Below are positions 9,192 through 18,626 of a stretch of DNA of 64,000 bases, piece after piece. Positions within the stretch are counted from its first letter, which is position 1; the number at the start of each line of letters is the position of its first letter. A program made the position numbers and the translations under genes. Origin of the DNA: Vibrio spartinae (lineage in GTDB: Bacteria; Pseudomonadota; Gammaproteobacteria; Enterobacterales; Vibrionaceae); contig NZ_AP024907.1 in NCBI RefSeq assembly GCF_024347135.1, positions 2,161,001 to 2,225,000 on the forward strand, in the 5' to 3' direction. The notes beneath the pieces were generated by a model, which was given only the letters and a program-made list of their open reading frames with translations, did not search any database and had not been told where the DNA came from.

Positions 9192-10849
9192 TTCGCACTC
9201 CCTTCTTTGACTTTCGGCTCGATATCCTCTTCACTCTGCTTGCCGAAAATAATCGAATTCGGTTGCCGACGTAAATCCTGTAGTAATGGATATAATGTTT
9301 CAAGGTTACGTTGTACGGCATCAAGGCTTTGCTGAATATTCTGCCCTAAAGGACCTTGTGCCTGATAATCACTCAACGTTTCATTCAAGGTTTCTAATAC
9401 GCCCACCAATCGGTCTGGAATCGCCTGTGTCTTCTGTTGTGACAGCAGTTTTTTCAGGCTCTTGCTCGCCTGATGTAACTCTTTGAAGGTGTCATCGGCC
9501 GCAACCAGCGTTTGATTCAACTGCCCGACGGTTTTCTCCATCGGCAACGCAGCCAGATGATCGAGAATCAGGGTGATTTTTTCCTGCATTGAAGCCAGAG
9601 AACTACTGACTGTCGGGAAAAGCGGATATCCTTGATACATTGTTTCCGTCATCGGTTTGGGATCTTTAACAAACATAACCGACACCACTTTCGATCCGGT
9701 CAGCAAATTACTGCTACTCAACGTGGCGCGCATACCTTGCTCAAACCCTTGCGCCAACATCTCACGCCACTCATCCAGCTTGATGATTTTGTCACTCAAA
9801 TGAGCCGCAATTCTTTGTGGCTCCAAACGAACCAGAATCGGAATCGACGGCATACGAATATCCTTGTCACTCTCAATTCCGCCACCACGAAACGGTACTT
9901 CTTCCACCGTTCCCAGACGAATCCCGTTATATTCCAGTGGTGCGCCCGGGAGCAGACCACTGATACTGCCCTGAACTAACATGATGTAATCAATGTATTT
10001 GTCATAGCGATTATTGGCTGCTGCTTCTTTAGAAGAAAACAGACGGAATTCGGTTAAATCTTTAATGGGTGAACCGGAGTCCTGCGCGTTTGTCGTACCA
10101 AATGAGATCCCACCGGAGAACAGGGTCTGTAGCGAGTCCATCCGCACTTCCACCCCTTTTGCGGTTCCTTCAACCACCAGTCCCGGCGTCATCCAGAACT
10201 GTACATTGCTATGGACTAAAGCATCATAAGGCGCATTCACAAAGACATGGTATGTAATCGCTTTTCGTTTCACATCGAAACCAACATTCTCAATGTAGCC
10301 GACTTCAAATCCACGAAAATGAACCGGAGAACCCACCTCCATTTTCGCGTTATCCGTTGAATAGAGTTTTAGCCGAATCCCTTGATTATCCGCCGTCGAT
10401 AACGGGGGTTGTTTCAACATGATAAAGCGGTCGTGTTTTTCACCACCTTTGCCCGGATGAACGTTAATAAACGCACCGGAAAGAATGGTACCCAGACCGC
10501 TGATACCTTCTTTACCGACTCTGGGTTTCACCACCCAGAACTTGCTTTTACTGTTTAACATCGCCTCCGAACCCTGCTCCATCCGGATACGGATGATCGC
10601 ATGATTAAAATCATCACTGAGCTGAATGTCGGTGACTTCTCCGACATCCACATTGTGCGCTTTCACTTTGGTTTTTCCCGCGACGAGCCCATCTGCATTT
10701 TCTGCGACAATGGTAATTTCCGGCCCTTGCCGGGACCAGTTTTCGACCAACATCCAGCCAGCGACAATTGCGGCAATTAAAGGCACGAACCAGATCGAAT
10801 TAAAATGCATCCGGTGAGCGGATTCCGTAACAGATGATGAGCGACTCAA
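9188..10849 (-). CDS. pqiB: PqiB, MCE-domain intermembrane lipid transport protein
   Basis: A 553-residue protein with one N-terminal membrane anchor (about residues 18-35, SIWFVPLIAAIVAGWML). Three MCE repeats follow, beginning near residues 45, 160 and 290 and visible as recurring VHFRGFEVGYIENV / YNGIRLGTVEEV-like segments. A long helical C-terminal part lies from about 430 to 520. E. coli PqiB (546 residues) forms a stacked hexameric tube and needle between the inner and outer membranes. Length, order and four-base overlaps with both neighbours support the assignment. Confidence 0.93.
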   Translation of the reverse strand: MSRSSSVTESAHRMHFNSIWFVPLIAAIVAGWMLVENWSRQGPEITIVAENADGLVAGKTKVKAHNVDVGEVTDIQLSDDFNHAIIRIRMEQGSEAMLNSKSKFWVVKPRVGKEGISGLGTILSGAFINVHPGKGGEKHDRFIMLKQPPLSTADNQGIRLKLYSTDNAKMEVGSPVHFRGFEVGYIENVGFDVKRKAITYHVFVNAPYDALVHSNVQFWMTPGLVVEGTAKGVEVRMDSLQTLFSGGISFGTTNAQDSGSPIKDLTEFRLFSSKEAAANNRYDKYIDYIMLVQGSISGLLPGAPLEYNGIRLGTVEEVPFRGGGIESDKDIRMPSIPILVRLEPQRIAAHLSDKIIKLDEWREMLAQGFEQGMRATLSSSNLLTGSKVVSVMFVKDPKPMTETMYQGYPLFPTVSSSLASMQEKITLILDHLAALPMEKTVGQLNQTLVAADDTFKELHQASKSLKKLLSQQKTQAIPDRLVGVLETLNETLSDYQAQGPLGQNIQQSLDAVQRNLETLYPLLQDLRRQPNSIIFGKQSEEDIEPKVKEGSAK

Positions 10850-12156
10850 ATGGTGATCTCCTCAGATTTATCCCAGATCAGGCGGGAATCGAACGACATT
10901 GCTGCCAGCATAGTCAGAATAACCACAGCAGCAAAAGAAATAGCGGCAACGCCAGGAATAATGTTCATCATCGGCCCAAGCTGAACCAACGCTGACAGTA
11001 TTGCGACCACAAACACATCAACCATTGACCAACGGCCGATAAATTCTGCGATGTGATAAATCCGTTGGGTCGGTTTTTCATGCTCTCCATGACCAAAACG
11101 AATTTGCCAACATAACCAGAACAACATCAAAATTTTCGTGACCGGCACCAAAATACTGGCCACAAAAATGACACCGGCCACGAGATATGATTTCATTCCC
11201 CACAATAAAATAACGCCGCCCATGATGGTTGACGGCTCACTGCTCCCCAAAAAGGTCGTAATCATAATCGGAAAAAAATTGGCAGGAAAATACAAAGCAC
11301 AAGATGCGAATAATAACGCTAACGTATTATTGAGGCTGCCCTGTTTACGCTGATGGAGAATATGATGACAGCGAGAACATTGATGCGTGTCCGCAGACAC
11401 CAATGCACCACAATACTGACACCCTTTGAGCCCCTGAGATAATGCGGAGCCGGAACGGACTGCGACCGTCGGTGCCGGGCCACATAAACAATGCCAAATC
11501 CAGCGCTTATCGACAAAAGAGACCGTTCTGAATAAGCAGAGAGTGAAGGCACAAAAAGCCCAGAAAGACAATCCCAACTCAATTTCAGCCAAGCTATGCA
11601 GTTTGACTAAAGCAACTAATCCGCCGAGCAGGAAGACATCGACCATCAGCCAAGGTTGCAGCGCGCTTATCGTATGAGTCAACCCATAATGAATAGATTT
11701 CAGTCGCCCTTGCCGCAAAGCCAGGGCGGTCAAGAGTACCGCGCTCAGATAGACGACCGGTAACACCAGCAAAGTGAGGGCCACAATAATACCAAGTGAG
11801 ATGTAATGTTCTCCCATAAGGCCATAAATACAATCTAACAAGGTGATCCGCTGATGACTGCCTTGCGAAGAAAACCCGAGAAAAACAAAACAAAGTGACA
11901 TGATAAACATCAACACCGCTGCACATCCGTTACTCAGCAATTGCTGTGGTGCATTCGGATGACACGTGACGATCAAATGACCACAACGGGCACAATGCAG
12001 TTGTTCTCCGGCCTGCATCGATGGCATCACATTCACCCAGTCACAGTGATCACAAGCGGTTGCTTGTTCATGGCATTTCCCACTACTCATCCCTGTCCCT
12101 CTGCCACTATTTGGTTTCCTAGCGGCCAATATTCGTGAATCATTCGCTTTCATCAT
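10846..12156 (-). CDS. pqiA: PqiA inner-membrane protein
   Basis: A 436-residue polytopic protein with two PqiA-type halves, each introduced by a cysteine-rich ribbon (CDHCDW...CARCGH and CQYCGA...CSRCHH) followed by four membrane helices. PqiA is the inner-membrane partner of PqiB. The second half contains the family-typical FIGRWSMVDVFVVAILSALVQLG. The first about 22 residues are poorly conserved, and an internal methionine (MSSGKCHEQ) is an alternative start. Its 3' end overlaps pqiB by four bases. Confidence 0.93.
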   Translation of the reverse strand: MMKANDSRILAARKPNSGRGTGMSSGKCHEQATACDHCDWVNVMPSMQAGEQLHCARCGHLIVTCHPNAPQQLLSNGCAAVLMFIMSLCFVFLGFSSQGSHQRITLLDCIYGLMGEHYISLGIIVALTLLVLPVVYLSAVLLTALALRQGRLKSIHYGLTHTISALQPWLMVDVFLLGGLVALVKLHSLAEIELGLSFWAFCAFTLCLFRTVSFVDKRWIWHCLCGPAPTVAVRSGSALSQGLKGCQYCGALVSADTHQCSRCHHILHQRKQGSLNNTLALLFASCALYFPANFFPIMITTFLGSSEPSTIMGGVILLWGMKSYLVAGVIFVASILVPVTKILMLFWLCWQIRFGHGEHEKPTQRIYHIAEFIGRWSMVDVFVVAILSALVQLGPMMNIIPGVAAISFAAVVILTMLAAMSFDSRLIWDKSEEITI

Positions 12157-12621
12157 CGAGTTTACCCACGATGTGGAAATCTGTAAAAGTAATTGTTATC
12201 ACAAACTTTGTGCTGACCGTTATTCCATTTTATGGACGATGAATGCACTGTTGTGGACAGCAATGCCGTCCATACACTGACCACCATCTCTCATCCCTCG
12301 CTAGAGGACGAGATCCAATACCGCCACTTTGTATAAGGTTCATTCCTCTTTATTCTCAAAAGTAAGGCGGTCATAATAAAATATTGCAAACAAACGTGAG
12401 TCATCGCTGAAGAATCTGTTGCTGTGTTATTTATCAATGCGTATGATTGCCGATATCCACGGATTTATATGAGATCAATTCCTTATTATCTCTGTTCATC
12501 TATTGTCCCTATATCTCTGTTTCATGCATCAGAGTCAACTCGTATACGCGCCTAGTGTGATATAGCTCTTCTCACACGGACGATCATCTACGATGCATGT
12601 GTTGGTTGCGGTAATTCAACA
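12157..12621. other. Intergenic divergent promoter region, no gene seen
   Basis: About 465 bp between pqiA (leftward) and a membrane-protein gene (rightward). It should carry both promoters. I see no RNA gene, repeat or open frame of note. Confidence 0.5.
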
Positions 12622-13914
12622 ATGAAAGAAAAAATAGCAACGCTCTGTGGCTGGATGTTAATGCTCAGTTTAACCCTTTCGGTCACATCCACCTTTAGTG
12701 ACTCGGTTCCCGCCTACTGGGCTGGCATCCCAATTTGGCTGGCCTCCTGTTTGTTAATTCCGATCCTGAAAGCCACGCAGAAAAAGCAAATATTCATTTT
12801 ACTCGGGCTCGGTTTGGCGGGGTTGCTGTTCGGGTTATTGAATCAAGCTGACATGACCTACGTCTTCAAAGCGATAGAAGCCAATCAAAAAGTCATTAAT
12901 ATGCTGATTGGTGTCGGTTTTCTCAAAATATTTGCCACCGCAAGTATTCACAGCCAGGAAAACTTACCCAAGGGCAAAGGGGCACTACTTCGGACCTTGC
13001 TTGGAACACACCTCTTCGGTGCCGTGTTAAATATGTCTTCGGTGATTATTGTCGGAGATCGGCTTGCCAGCCAGCGCCGTATGACACCATTACAGGGGAT
13101 ATTATTGCTCCGGGCATTCTGTATTTGCGCATTTTGGTCGCCTTTCTTTGCCGCGATGGGATTAGCGCTGATCAGCTCCCCCGGTGCACAACTCAGCACA
13201 CTGGTGCTGTATGGTATTCCGATCAGTATTGCCGCAATCGCTTTCAGTGCCTGGGAAATTCTCAGACAGCCGGGCGTTGGCGATCTGCACGGTTATCCGA
13301 TTGCCCGTCACTCACTGTGGATGCCTTGCTTACTGGCTTTCATCGTCATCGGAATGCATGAATGGCAACCGCAAGTTAGCGTGCTGACATTGGTTACCCT
13401 GACCGCTATCCTGTTTATTTTTATTTGGTTACTCACCCATGATGGCCTCAAAGGGCTATTTCGTTTCAAGCAACACATAGAGTCAGGCATTGTCGGCTCA
13501 GCGGGTGAAGTGGTTTTATTTGCAGCCGCAGCGTTGTTAGCAGCGGGAACCGCTGCCACTCTGGCATCTTTGCATATCCACCTTGCCCCGGCGCATTTCG
13601 GACCAATGGAAGCCAGTATTACCGTGACGATTCTGGTTGCGCTGGCAATGACGGGAATGCACCCGGTCACAAGCGTGGTACTCGCCGGAAGCCTGCTTGC
13701 GCCATCCGTTCATGATCCGAATCTGTTAGGCATGACTTTATTGATGGGATGGTCACTCGGTATCTTACTTTCCCCGTTCTCTGGTGTTCAGCTCAGTATT
13801 CAATCCCGCTATGACATCAGTGCCATTAGCCTGCTGAAAATGAACTGGCGTTACGCGATTACCATGCTGCTATTGTGCTTTGCATCGCTGTGGTTCTATC
13901 AGTTTTCGCACTGA
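12622..13914 (+). CDS. Polytopic inner-membrane protein, putative transporter
   Basis: A 430-residue, strongly hydrophobic protein with about 11-12 predicted membrane spans and short loops. A glycine-rich segment near residue 90 (LIGVGFLKIFATASI) and a later half with GMHPVTSVVLAGSLLAP and LLMGWSLGILLSPFSGVQL resemble the re-entrant-loop style of ion-transporter-superfamily carriers. I do not recognise a named family and no substrate can be given. It is monocistronic, between divergent pqiA and a convergent small gene. Confidence 0.75.
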   Translation: MKEKIATLCGWMLMLSLTLSVTSTFSDSVPAYWAGIPIWLASCLLIPILKATQKKQIFILLGLGLAGLLFGLLNQADMTYVFKAIEANQKVINMLIGVGFLKIFATASIHSQENLPKGKGALLRTLLGTHLFGAVLNMSSVIIVGDRLASQRRMTPLQGILLLRAFCICAFWSPFFAAMGLALISSPGAQLSTLVLYGIPISIAAIAFSAWEILRQPGVGDLHGYPIARHSLWMPCLLAFIVIGMHEWQPQVSVLTLVTLTAILFIFIWLLTHDGLKGLFRFKQHIESGIVGSAGEVVLFAAAALLAAGTAATLASLHIHLAPAHFGPMEASITVTILVALAMTGMHPVTSVVLAGSLLAPSVHDPNLLGMTLLMGWSLGILLSPFSGVQLSIQSRYDISAISLLKMNWRYAITMLLLCFASLWFYQFSH

Positions 13915-13941
13915 GGATCAGCGAAAACCGTTTGGATGCGT

Positions 13942-14217
13942 TTATGTCAAGATTTCATAGTGGCGCTCAACGTTCACTGTCACTTTACCCCAATAGGATG
14001 CCTTGACTCTTTGCTGATGATGCTCAAAAGCCCCCTGATCCGTAAATTCCTCGTAAACGTCAAAACGAAGCGGATTTTCCAAATTTTCAGTCACGCTAAA
14101 CGAAATACACCCCGGCTCTTCGAGAGTAAGACGTTGATGATTGACCAACTCATTTTTAACCGATTCAAGCTCTGACTCAGGCACTAAAATAAAACCTTTC
14201 AATGTTACTTTTGACAT
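13942..14217 (-). CDS. ABM-fold (antibiotic biosynthesis monooxygenase-like) small protein
   Basis: A 91-residue dimeric ferredoxin-fold protein of the ABM/YgiN type: MSKVTLKGFILVPESELESVKNEL, then EEPGCISFSV, then FDVYEEFTDQGAFEHH. These are the usual strand and helix signatures. Relatives oxidise quinols or bind small aromatic substrates without cofactors; others have no known activity. It is convergent with the upstream membrane-protein gene. Confidence 0.82.
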   Translation of the reverse strand: MSKVTLKGFILVPESELESVKNELVNHQRLTLEEPGCISFSVTENLENPLRFDVYEEFTDQGAFEHHQQRVKASYWGKVTVNVERHYEILT

Positions 14218-14340
14218 TCATTTCCTCACTATGCCCAACGCTCAACAAATAAAAGCAAACACTAGTTCACCCAAGTAAACGGGCCATAATCGTCGATAAA
14301 ATACTGACAATAAGCCGAGTACTCTTCTTGTCGCATTTCC

Positions 14341-14380
14341 CTAAGTACAATTCCCTAAGTACAATTCTCTAAGTACAATC
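14341..14380 (+). repeat. Short tandem repeat, three units of 14 bp
   Basis: CTAAGTACAATTC recurs at 14341, 14355 and 14369 (the last is cut to CTAAGTACAATC). It lies in the otherwise featureless 14218-14522 stretch, which shows no gene. Confidence 0.9.
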
Positions 14381-14521
14381 ATCTCGATTCATTTCGATAC
14401 GATTCATTCAAGTCGCAACATACAACATAATAGCCGCATGAAGTGGCGAATCTGCCTGAAACGCTTGGTTGGTAAATTAGTACGATGCACCATTGATCTT
14501 ACGGACAGGAATACTTGCATT

Positions 14522-14557
14522 TAAAAAGGGCAGCGTACCATTCCGAACGCTGCCCTT
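14522..14557 (-). terminator. Terminator of glk
   Basis: GGGCAGCG and CGCTGCCC form an eight-base-pair stem; on the minus strand TTTTTAAA follows. Confidence 0.85.
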
Positions 14558-14597
14558 CTGGTATGAGACTGTGTTACGCGCTACGCTACATCAGTCA

Positions 14598-15575
14598 TCA
14601 CGCTGCCGCGAGAGACAAACCAAGCGATTGTCTCAGATAAGCACCGGCACCCAGTAAACCCGGCTCTTTATGGGTAATAAGGAAGACGGGAATATTTTCT
14701 AAATAAGTATTGAACCGCCCCTTATCTTCAAACGCAGTCCGGAATTCAGAATTGAGCAAGAAATCGACAAAGCGCGGCACAACGCCACCGGCAATATAAA
14801 CCCCGCCAAACGTTTCCAGATTCAATGCCAGATTGCCGGCAAAGCGGCCCATCAACACACAAAACAAGTTCAGTGCTTTCCGACAATCCACTTGCGTGTC
14901 TGCCTGCGCCTGTTCAACCACATCTTTCGGGGTGAATGCTTCCGGTGTCTTCCCGTCAGCACGAACAATCGCATTGTATAGATTGACAATCCCCTGTCCC
15001 GACAGACATCGCTCCGCTGAAACGCGACCAAAATCTTGGCGTAACTCGGCTAAAATCCGGTCTTCTTCCTGACTTCCCGATGCCAGATCCACATGGCCAC
15101 CTTCACCCGGCAGACTGAGCCATTGCTCACCCACTGGCAGCAAATGCGCCACACCCAGCCCCGTTCCGGCACCATAGACGGCAATCGGCTTTCCTTTGAC
15201 CGCCTCCCCGTATCCGACTTTCACCACATCAGACTCAGCCAAAACCGGAATCGCCATCGAGACCGCAGTAAAATCATTGATCACCTGAAATGTTTCAAGC
15301 CCGAGGTTATGTTGCAGGGTCTCAATCGAAAATTGCCAGCTATGATTGGTCATCGAAACCCAGTCACCTTGTACCGGACAAGCAATCGCAATACAGGCTT
15401 GCTGAATTGCCACTTCTGAATCGTCAATATAATGCTTGATCACAGACTCAAGACTCGGATATTCAGCACAGGCATATGTTCTGGCGTGACTCACTTTTCC
15501 TGATGCCAGTTCGCATAATGCCAAACGGGCGTTCGTGCCACCAATATCGCCAATCAACGCAAATTGATAGGGCAT
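14598..15575 (-). CDS. glk: Glucokinase
   Basis: A 325-residue protein of the proteobacterial glucokinase family (E. coli Glk has 321 residues). It phosphorylates free glucose with ATP in the cytoplasm. The phosphate-1 loop is [12 protein letters not shown] near the N-terminus, the catalytic Asp lies in INDFTAVS, and GAGTGLGVA and [10 protein letters not shown] are the sugar- and ATP-site motifs. GGAGG lies five bases before the ATG at 15575. A further upstream ATG at 15587 would include this ribosome site in the coding sequence and is rejected. Confidence 0.95.
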   Translation of the reverse strand: MPYQFALIGDIGGTNARLALCELASGKVSHARTYACAEYPSLESVIKHYIDDSEVAIQQACIAIACPVQGDWVSMTNHSWQFSIETLQHNLGLETFQVINDFTAVSMAIPVLAESDVVKVGYGEAVKGKPIAVYGAGTGLGVAHLLPVGEQWLSLPGEGGHVDLASGSQEEDRILAELRQDFGRVSAERCLSGQGIVNLYNAIVRADGKTPEAFTPKDVVEQAQADTQVDCRKALNLFCVLMGRFAGNLALNLETFGGVYIAGGVVPRFVDFLLNSEFRTAFEDKGRFNTYLENIPVFLITHKEPGLLGAGAYLRQSLGLSLAAA

Positions 15576-15893
15576 AAAATCCTCCATTAAAATTCAAATC
15601 CAAAAAATCAAAAATGCCGGCAAAATGCCAACATCAAAAAACAAAACGACACGACTGGACAACCGCCAGATGAGGTGGGGAGATCCGCCCTATTCTCTCG
15701 TGTTAATATCATGATCAGTTATTGTCTCGTTGCTCATTTTTTCTTTGCAACGATTTTCATGACGAATGCGGCATTCTATCGATTTCGACACGACGAACCT
15801 GAGATATTCGTCAAAGCTAGCGGATAAATCATCCGTCTCTGCGCATTTTGAGCCGAACTCAAGTCATCTGAGTCGGACAGACGAACAGCAAAG
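15576..15893. other. Intergenic region upstream of glk
   Basis: About 318 bp, presumably containing the glk promoter. No gene, repeat or RNA was seen. Confidence 0.5.
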
Positions 15894-16322
15894 CTACTGA
15901 ATCACCAGACTGCCATCATCATGGAAATCCCAGCAATCCCCATACGCGACTTCCCATAGGTAACCATCGGGATCAGAAAAATAGCCACTATAACCGCCCC
16001 AGAATGCGTCCTTTGCCGGTTTTTCTAACCGGGCTCCGGCACTGACTGCCAATGCCAAAACTTCATCAACTTCTTCTCTCGAACGCGTATTATGCGCCAA
16101 TGTTATACCAGAAAACCCCGGGCTGTGAGATGCATACGCCGGTGAGATATCCTCAGCCAGATCATCCAACGGATACAACGCCAGACACACACCACCGGTT
16201 TTAAAGAAAATGATACCGTCCGCTGGTTTTTGGGGGGAAGTAAAGCCGAGTGCAGCATAAAAATCATATGAGGCTTCTAAATTTTTCACACCAAGTGTGA
16301 TAATACTAATCCTAGGTTCCAC
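15894..16322 (-). CDS. VOC-superfamily protein
   Basis: A 142-residue protein with the VOC start (ISIITLGVKNLEASYDFYAALGF) and the typical ending SGYFSDPDGYLWEVAY, where the glutamate is a usual metal ligand. It belongs to the glyoxalase/dioxygenase fold; the substrate is unknown. It is unrelated in close sequence to the VOC gene at 1593. Confidence 0.82.
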   Translation of the reverse strand: MEPRISIITLGVKNLEASYDFYAALGFTSPQKPADGIIFFKTGGVCLALYPLDDLAEDISPAYASHSPGFSGITLAHNTRSREEVDEVLALAVSAGARLEKPAKDAFWGGYSGYFSDPDGYLWEVAYGDCWDFHDDGSLVIQ

Positions 16323-16644
16323 CGAATACTCCTTGATACATCAATCACTTTATATATCACGCCACCATGTATCAGTAATCAATCCTTGACCAAAAACATG
16401 GCTGTGAGATAACGCTCTCTATTTTAGCCTAGCAAATATGTGAAAAAACATCGTTAGAATGTAAATAATCAATCGTGTTCTCAAAAAATCAACAAGGCTT
16501 ACTGATAATGATGAAACTGAATCCATATGATTATCAACAGACTTTAATTTTTGAACCGCAATGTGACAAATACATGATCGCCATAAATTTTTGCTCACGA
16601 TATCCCATGCACAAAAGCATTCAATGACATCATAAGCATTTGGA
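16323..16644. other. Intergenic region, no supported gene
   Basis: About 320 AT-rich bases between a VOC gene and the GntR gene. A 77-codon minus-strand frame here has no family likeness and unusual composition and was not called. Confidence 0.45.
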
Positions 16645-17355
16645 TCACTCATTTTCAGTATGGCTATCGATGGTAATCATAACCGCATCCGGACGCCAGT
16701 ATTCAAACTCACAATCGATGATTGCCCCGTCTTGTTTATAATTGACTCGACAAATTTTCAGGACTTGCTGTCCGGCAGCAATGTTGAGCGCTTTCGCAAC
16801 TTGAGGCGTCGCGGCGGTTGAAATTACATCAAAGCGAGAACGGCTGGTCACATACCCATACTTCTGCCGATACAGCCCGGTCAGTGACTGAGTCAGATTT
16901 TCTTCAATAATTCCGGGGAACCAATGCGCAATCAGGCAGTTTTCAACATACAGCACGACTCGCCCGTCAATAAAACGTAGCCTTTGAATCATATGGAGTG
17001 GCGTCATCTCGTTCAGTGCCAGTAATTTAGCTTCTTCACTGGTCGCCATCCGGCTCTGTACTTGAATCAATCGCGTTTCAGCAATGCGATTCTGTTCACT
17101 GATCATCTGATGAAAGTGACTCCGGGACAGCGGGTTATAATGGACTCTTGGTGGTGAAACAAACCAGCCCCGACGCTCTTCCCGATAAATTAAGCCTTCA
17201 GTTTCCAGAGACGCCAATGAATCTTTGACCGTAATCCGCGTGGTCGAAAACAGGGCACATAACTCCCGCTCGGAAGGTAACTTCTGTCGGGTACTCATCG
17301 TCCCACCGAGAATCTGCTCCCGAATGACATCTTTAATTTTAGTGAGTTGCGTCAT
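16645..17355 (-). CDS. GntR-family regulator with UTRA ligand domain
   Basis: A 236-residue HutC-type GntR regulator. The N-terminal winged helix (about 1-70) includes LPSERELCALFSTTRITVKDSLASLETEGLIYREERRGWFV. The rest is a UTRA ligand-binding domain with VLYVENCLIAHWFPG and the closing CEFEYWRPDAVMI. It is divergent from the uptake operon at 17547. A near-palindromic site sits just upstream of each start codon, which suggests that it controls itself and the operon. UTRA regulators beside Fbp-type transporters often respond to phosphonates or organophosphates; the ligand here is inferred only. Confidence 0.88.
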   Translation of the reverse strand: MTQLTKIKDVIREQILGGTMSTRQKLPSERELCALFSTTRITVKDSLASLETEGLIYREERRGWFVSPPRVHYNPLSRSHFHQMISEQNRIAETRLIQVQSRMATSEEAKLLALNEMTPLHMIQRLRFIDGRVVLYVENCLIAHWFPGIIEENLTQSLTGLYRQKYGYVTSRSRFDVISTAATPQVAKALNIAAGQQVLKICRVNYKQDGAIIDCEFEYWRPDAVMITIDSHTENE

Positions 17356-17369
17356 TGATCATGTTTACC

Positions 17370-17381
17370 TGAACTAGTCCA
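17370..17381. promoter_or_regulatory. Candidate operator 1 for the UTRA regulator
   Basis: TGAACTAGTCCA, symmetrical at 10 of 12 positions with a perfect ACTAGT core, lies about 15 bp upstream of the regulator's start codon. It sits inside a 15-base sequence (CTGAACTAGTCCAAA) that recurs exactly at 17520. Confidence 0.7.
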
Positions 17382-17520
17382 AACCGACACGATTCAATGT
17401 AAGTGTTGCCCCAAATGCAAGCAAGGTAGCCGCTGAAATATTCATCAATTTGTCATAAATAATTTAGAAAACAGCCAAGGAATCGTCACATTTGCTGCAT
17501 AGGATGAATATTAAACAAAC

Positions 17521-17532
17521 TGAACTAGTCCA
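17521..17532. promoter_or_regulatory. Candidate operator 2 for the UTRA regulator
   Basis: A second exact copy of TGAACTAGTCCA, next to the AAGGA ribosome site of the binding-protein gene. Occupation would block transcription or translation initiation of the uptake operon. Confidence 0.7.
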
Positions 17533-17546
17533 AAGGATGGCTTTTT

Positions 17547-18617
17547 ATGAAATTATGTTGCTCCCCCCGAATGATACCGACAACATTAGCGCTTATTTCT
17601 GTCGCACTGACGTTTCATGCAACTGCAAAAACCCAGTCTATTGATGAACTGGTTGCGGCGGCTAAAGCGGAAGGGCAAGTCTACAGTGTCGGAATGCCCG
17701 ATAGCTGGGCAAACTGGAAAGATACCTGGCAAGACCTGAATACGAAATATCACCTGCAACATCAGGATACCGATATGAGTTCAGCGCAAGAAGTTGCCAA
17801 ATTTGCAGCGGAAAAACACAATGCCACCGCAGATATCGGTGATGTTGGCTTCGCTTTCGGGCGTGTTGCCGTGCAAAAGGGCGTCGCTCAACCTTATAAA
17901 CCTTCAACTTGGCGCGACATTCCTGACTGGGCAAAAGATAAAGACGGCTACTGGGCCCTTGCCTACACGGGAACGATCGCATTTATGTCGAACAATAATC
18001 TGGTAAAACATCCACCGAAGAGTTGGGCCGATCTGCTCACCGGAAACTATAAAGTGACCATCGGTGATGTTGGTGTCGCGTCTCAAGCCAATAATGCTGT
18101 TTTGGCGGCTGCATTCGCCAACGGCGGTAATGAATCTAACTTAAAACCAGCCCTCAAGTTCTTCGGTAAACTGGCAGAACAAGGGCGTCTGTCTTTCACC
18201 GACCCCAGTCTGGCGAACTTAGAAAAAGGAGAAGTTGAAGTGGCAGTTTTGTGGGATTTCAATGCGCTCAACTACCGCGATAAAATTGACCGTTCTCGCT
18301 TCACGGTGAGCATCCCTCAAGATGGTTCCGTCATTTCCGGCTACACCACCATCATCAATAAATACGCAAAGCACCCGAATGCGGCAAAACTCGCCCGTGA
18401 ATATATCTTTAGTAATCAGGGACAGATCAATCTTGCCAATGGTTATGCCCGCCCGATCCGAACCGACATTGCGCTCCCGGCAGAAACCAAAGCCAAATTA
18501 CTCGATAACAAACAGTACAAAAACGTTCATCCTATTCAAAACTTTGATGCCTGGGAAAAATCAGCCCGCCGTCTGCCACGTCAATGGCAAGAAAGTGTCC
18601 TCATCCACCAGCAGTAA
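17547..18617 (+). CDS. Periplasmic substrate-binding protein of an Fbp/2-AEP-type ABC importer
   Basis: A 356-residue exported binding protein with a signal peptide of about 27 residues ending near FHATA. The mature part starts QSIDELVAAAKAEGQVYSVGMPDSWANW and has the two-lobed fold of iron(III)/polyamine/aminoethylphosphonate binding proteins (DIGDVGFAFG, GYWALAYTGTIAFMSNN, VLWDFNALNY). It is the first gene of a seven-gene operon with two permeases and an ATPase. The substrate is not known; the phosphohydrolases in the operon favour a phosphorylated or phosphonate compound. Confidence 0.85.
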   Translation: MKLCCSPRMIPTTLALISVALTFHATAKTQSIDELVAAAKAEGQVYSVGMPDSWANWKDTWQDLNTKYHLQHQDTDMSSAQEVAKFAAEKHNATADIGDVGFAFGRVAVQKGVAQPYKPSTWRDIPDWAKDKDGYWALAYTGTIAFMSNNNLVKHPPKSWADLLTGNYKVTIGDVGVASQANNAVLAAAFANGGNESNLKPALKFFGKLAEQGRLSFTDPSLANLEKGEVEVAVLWDFNALNYRDKIDRSRFTVSIPQDGSVISGYTTIINKYAKHPNAAKLAREYIFSNQGQINLANGYARPIRTDIALPAETKAKLLDNKQYKNVHPIQNFDAWEKSARRLPRQWQESVLIHQQ

Positions 18618-18626
18618 GGCAGCCCT

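Noticed and set aside
16419..16652. A 77-codon frame after the GntR gene
   Set aside because: No family likeness, unusual composition and no clear ribosome site.
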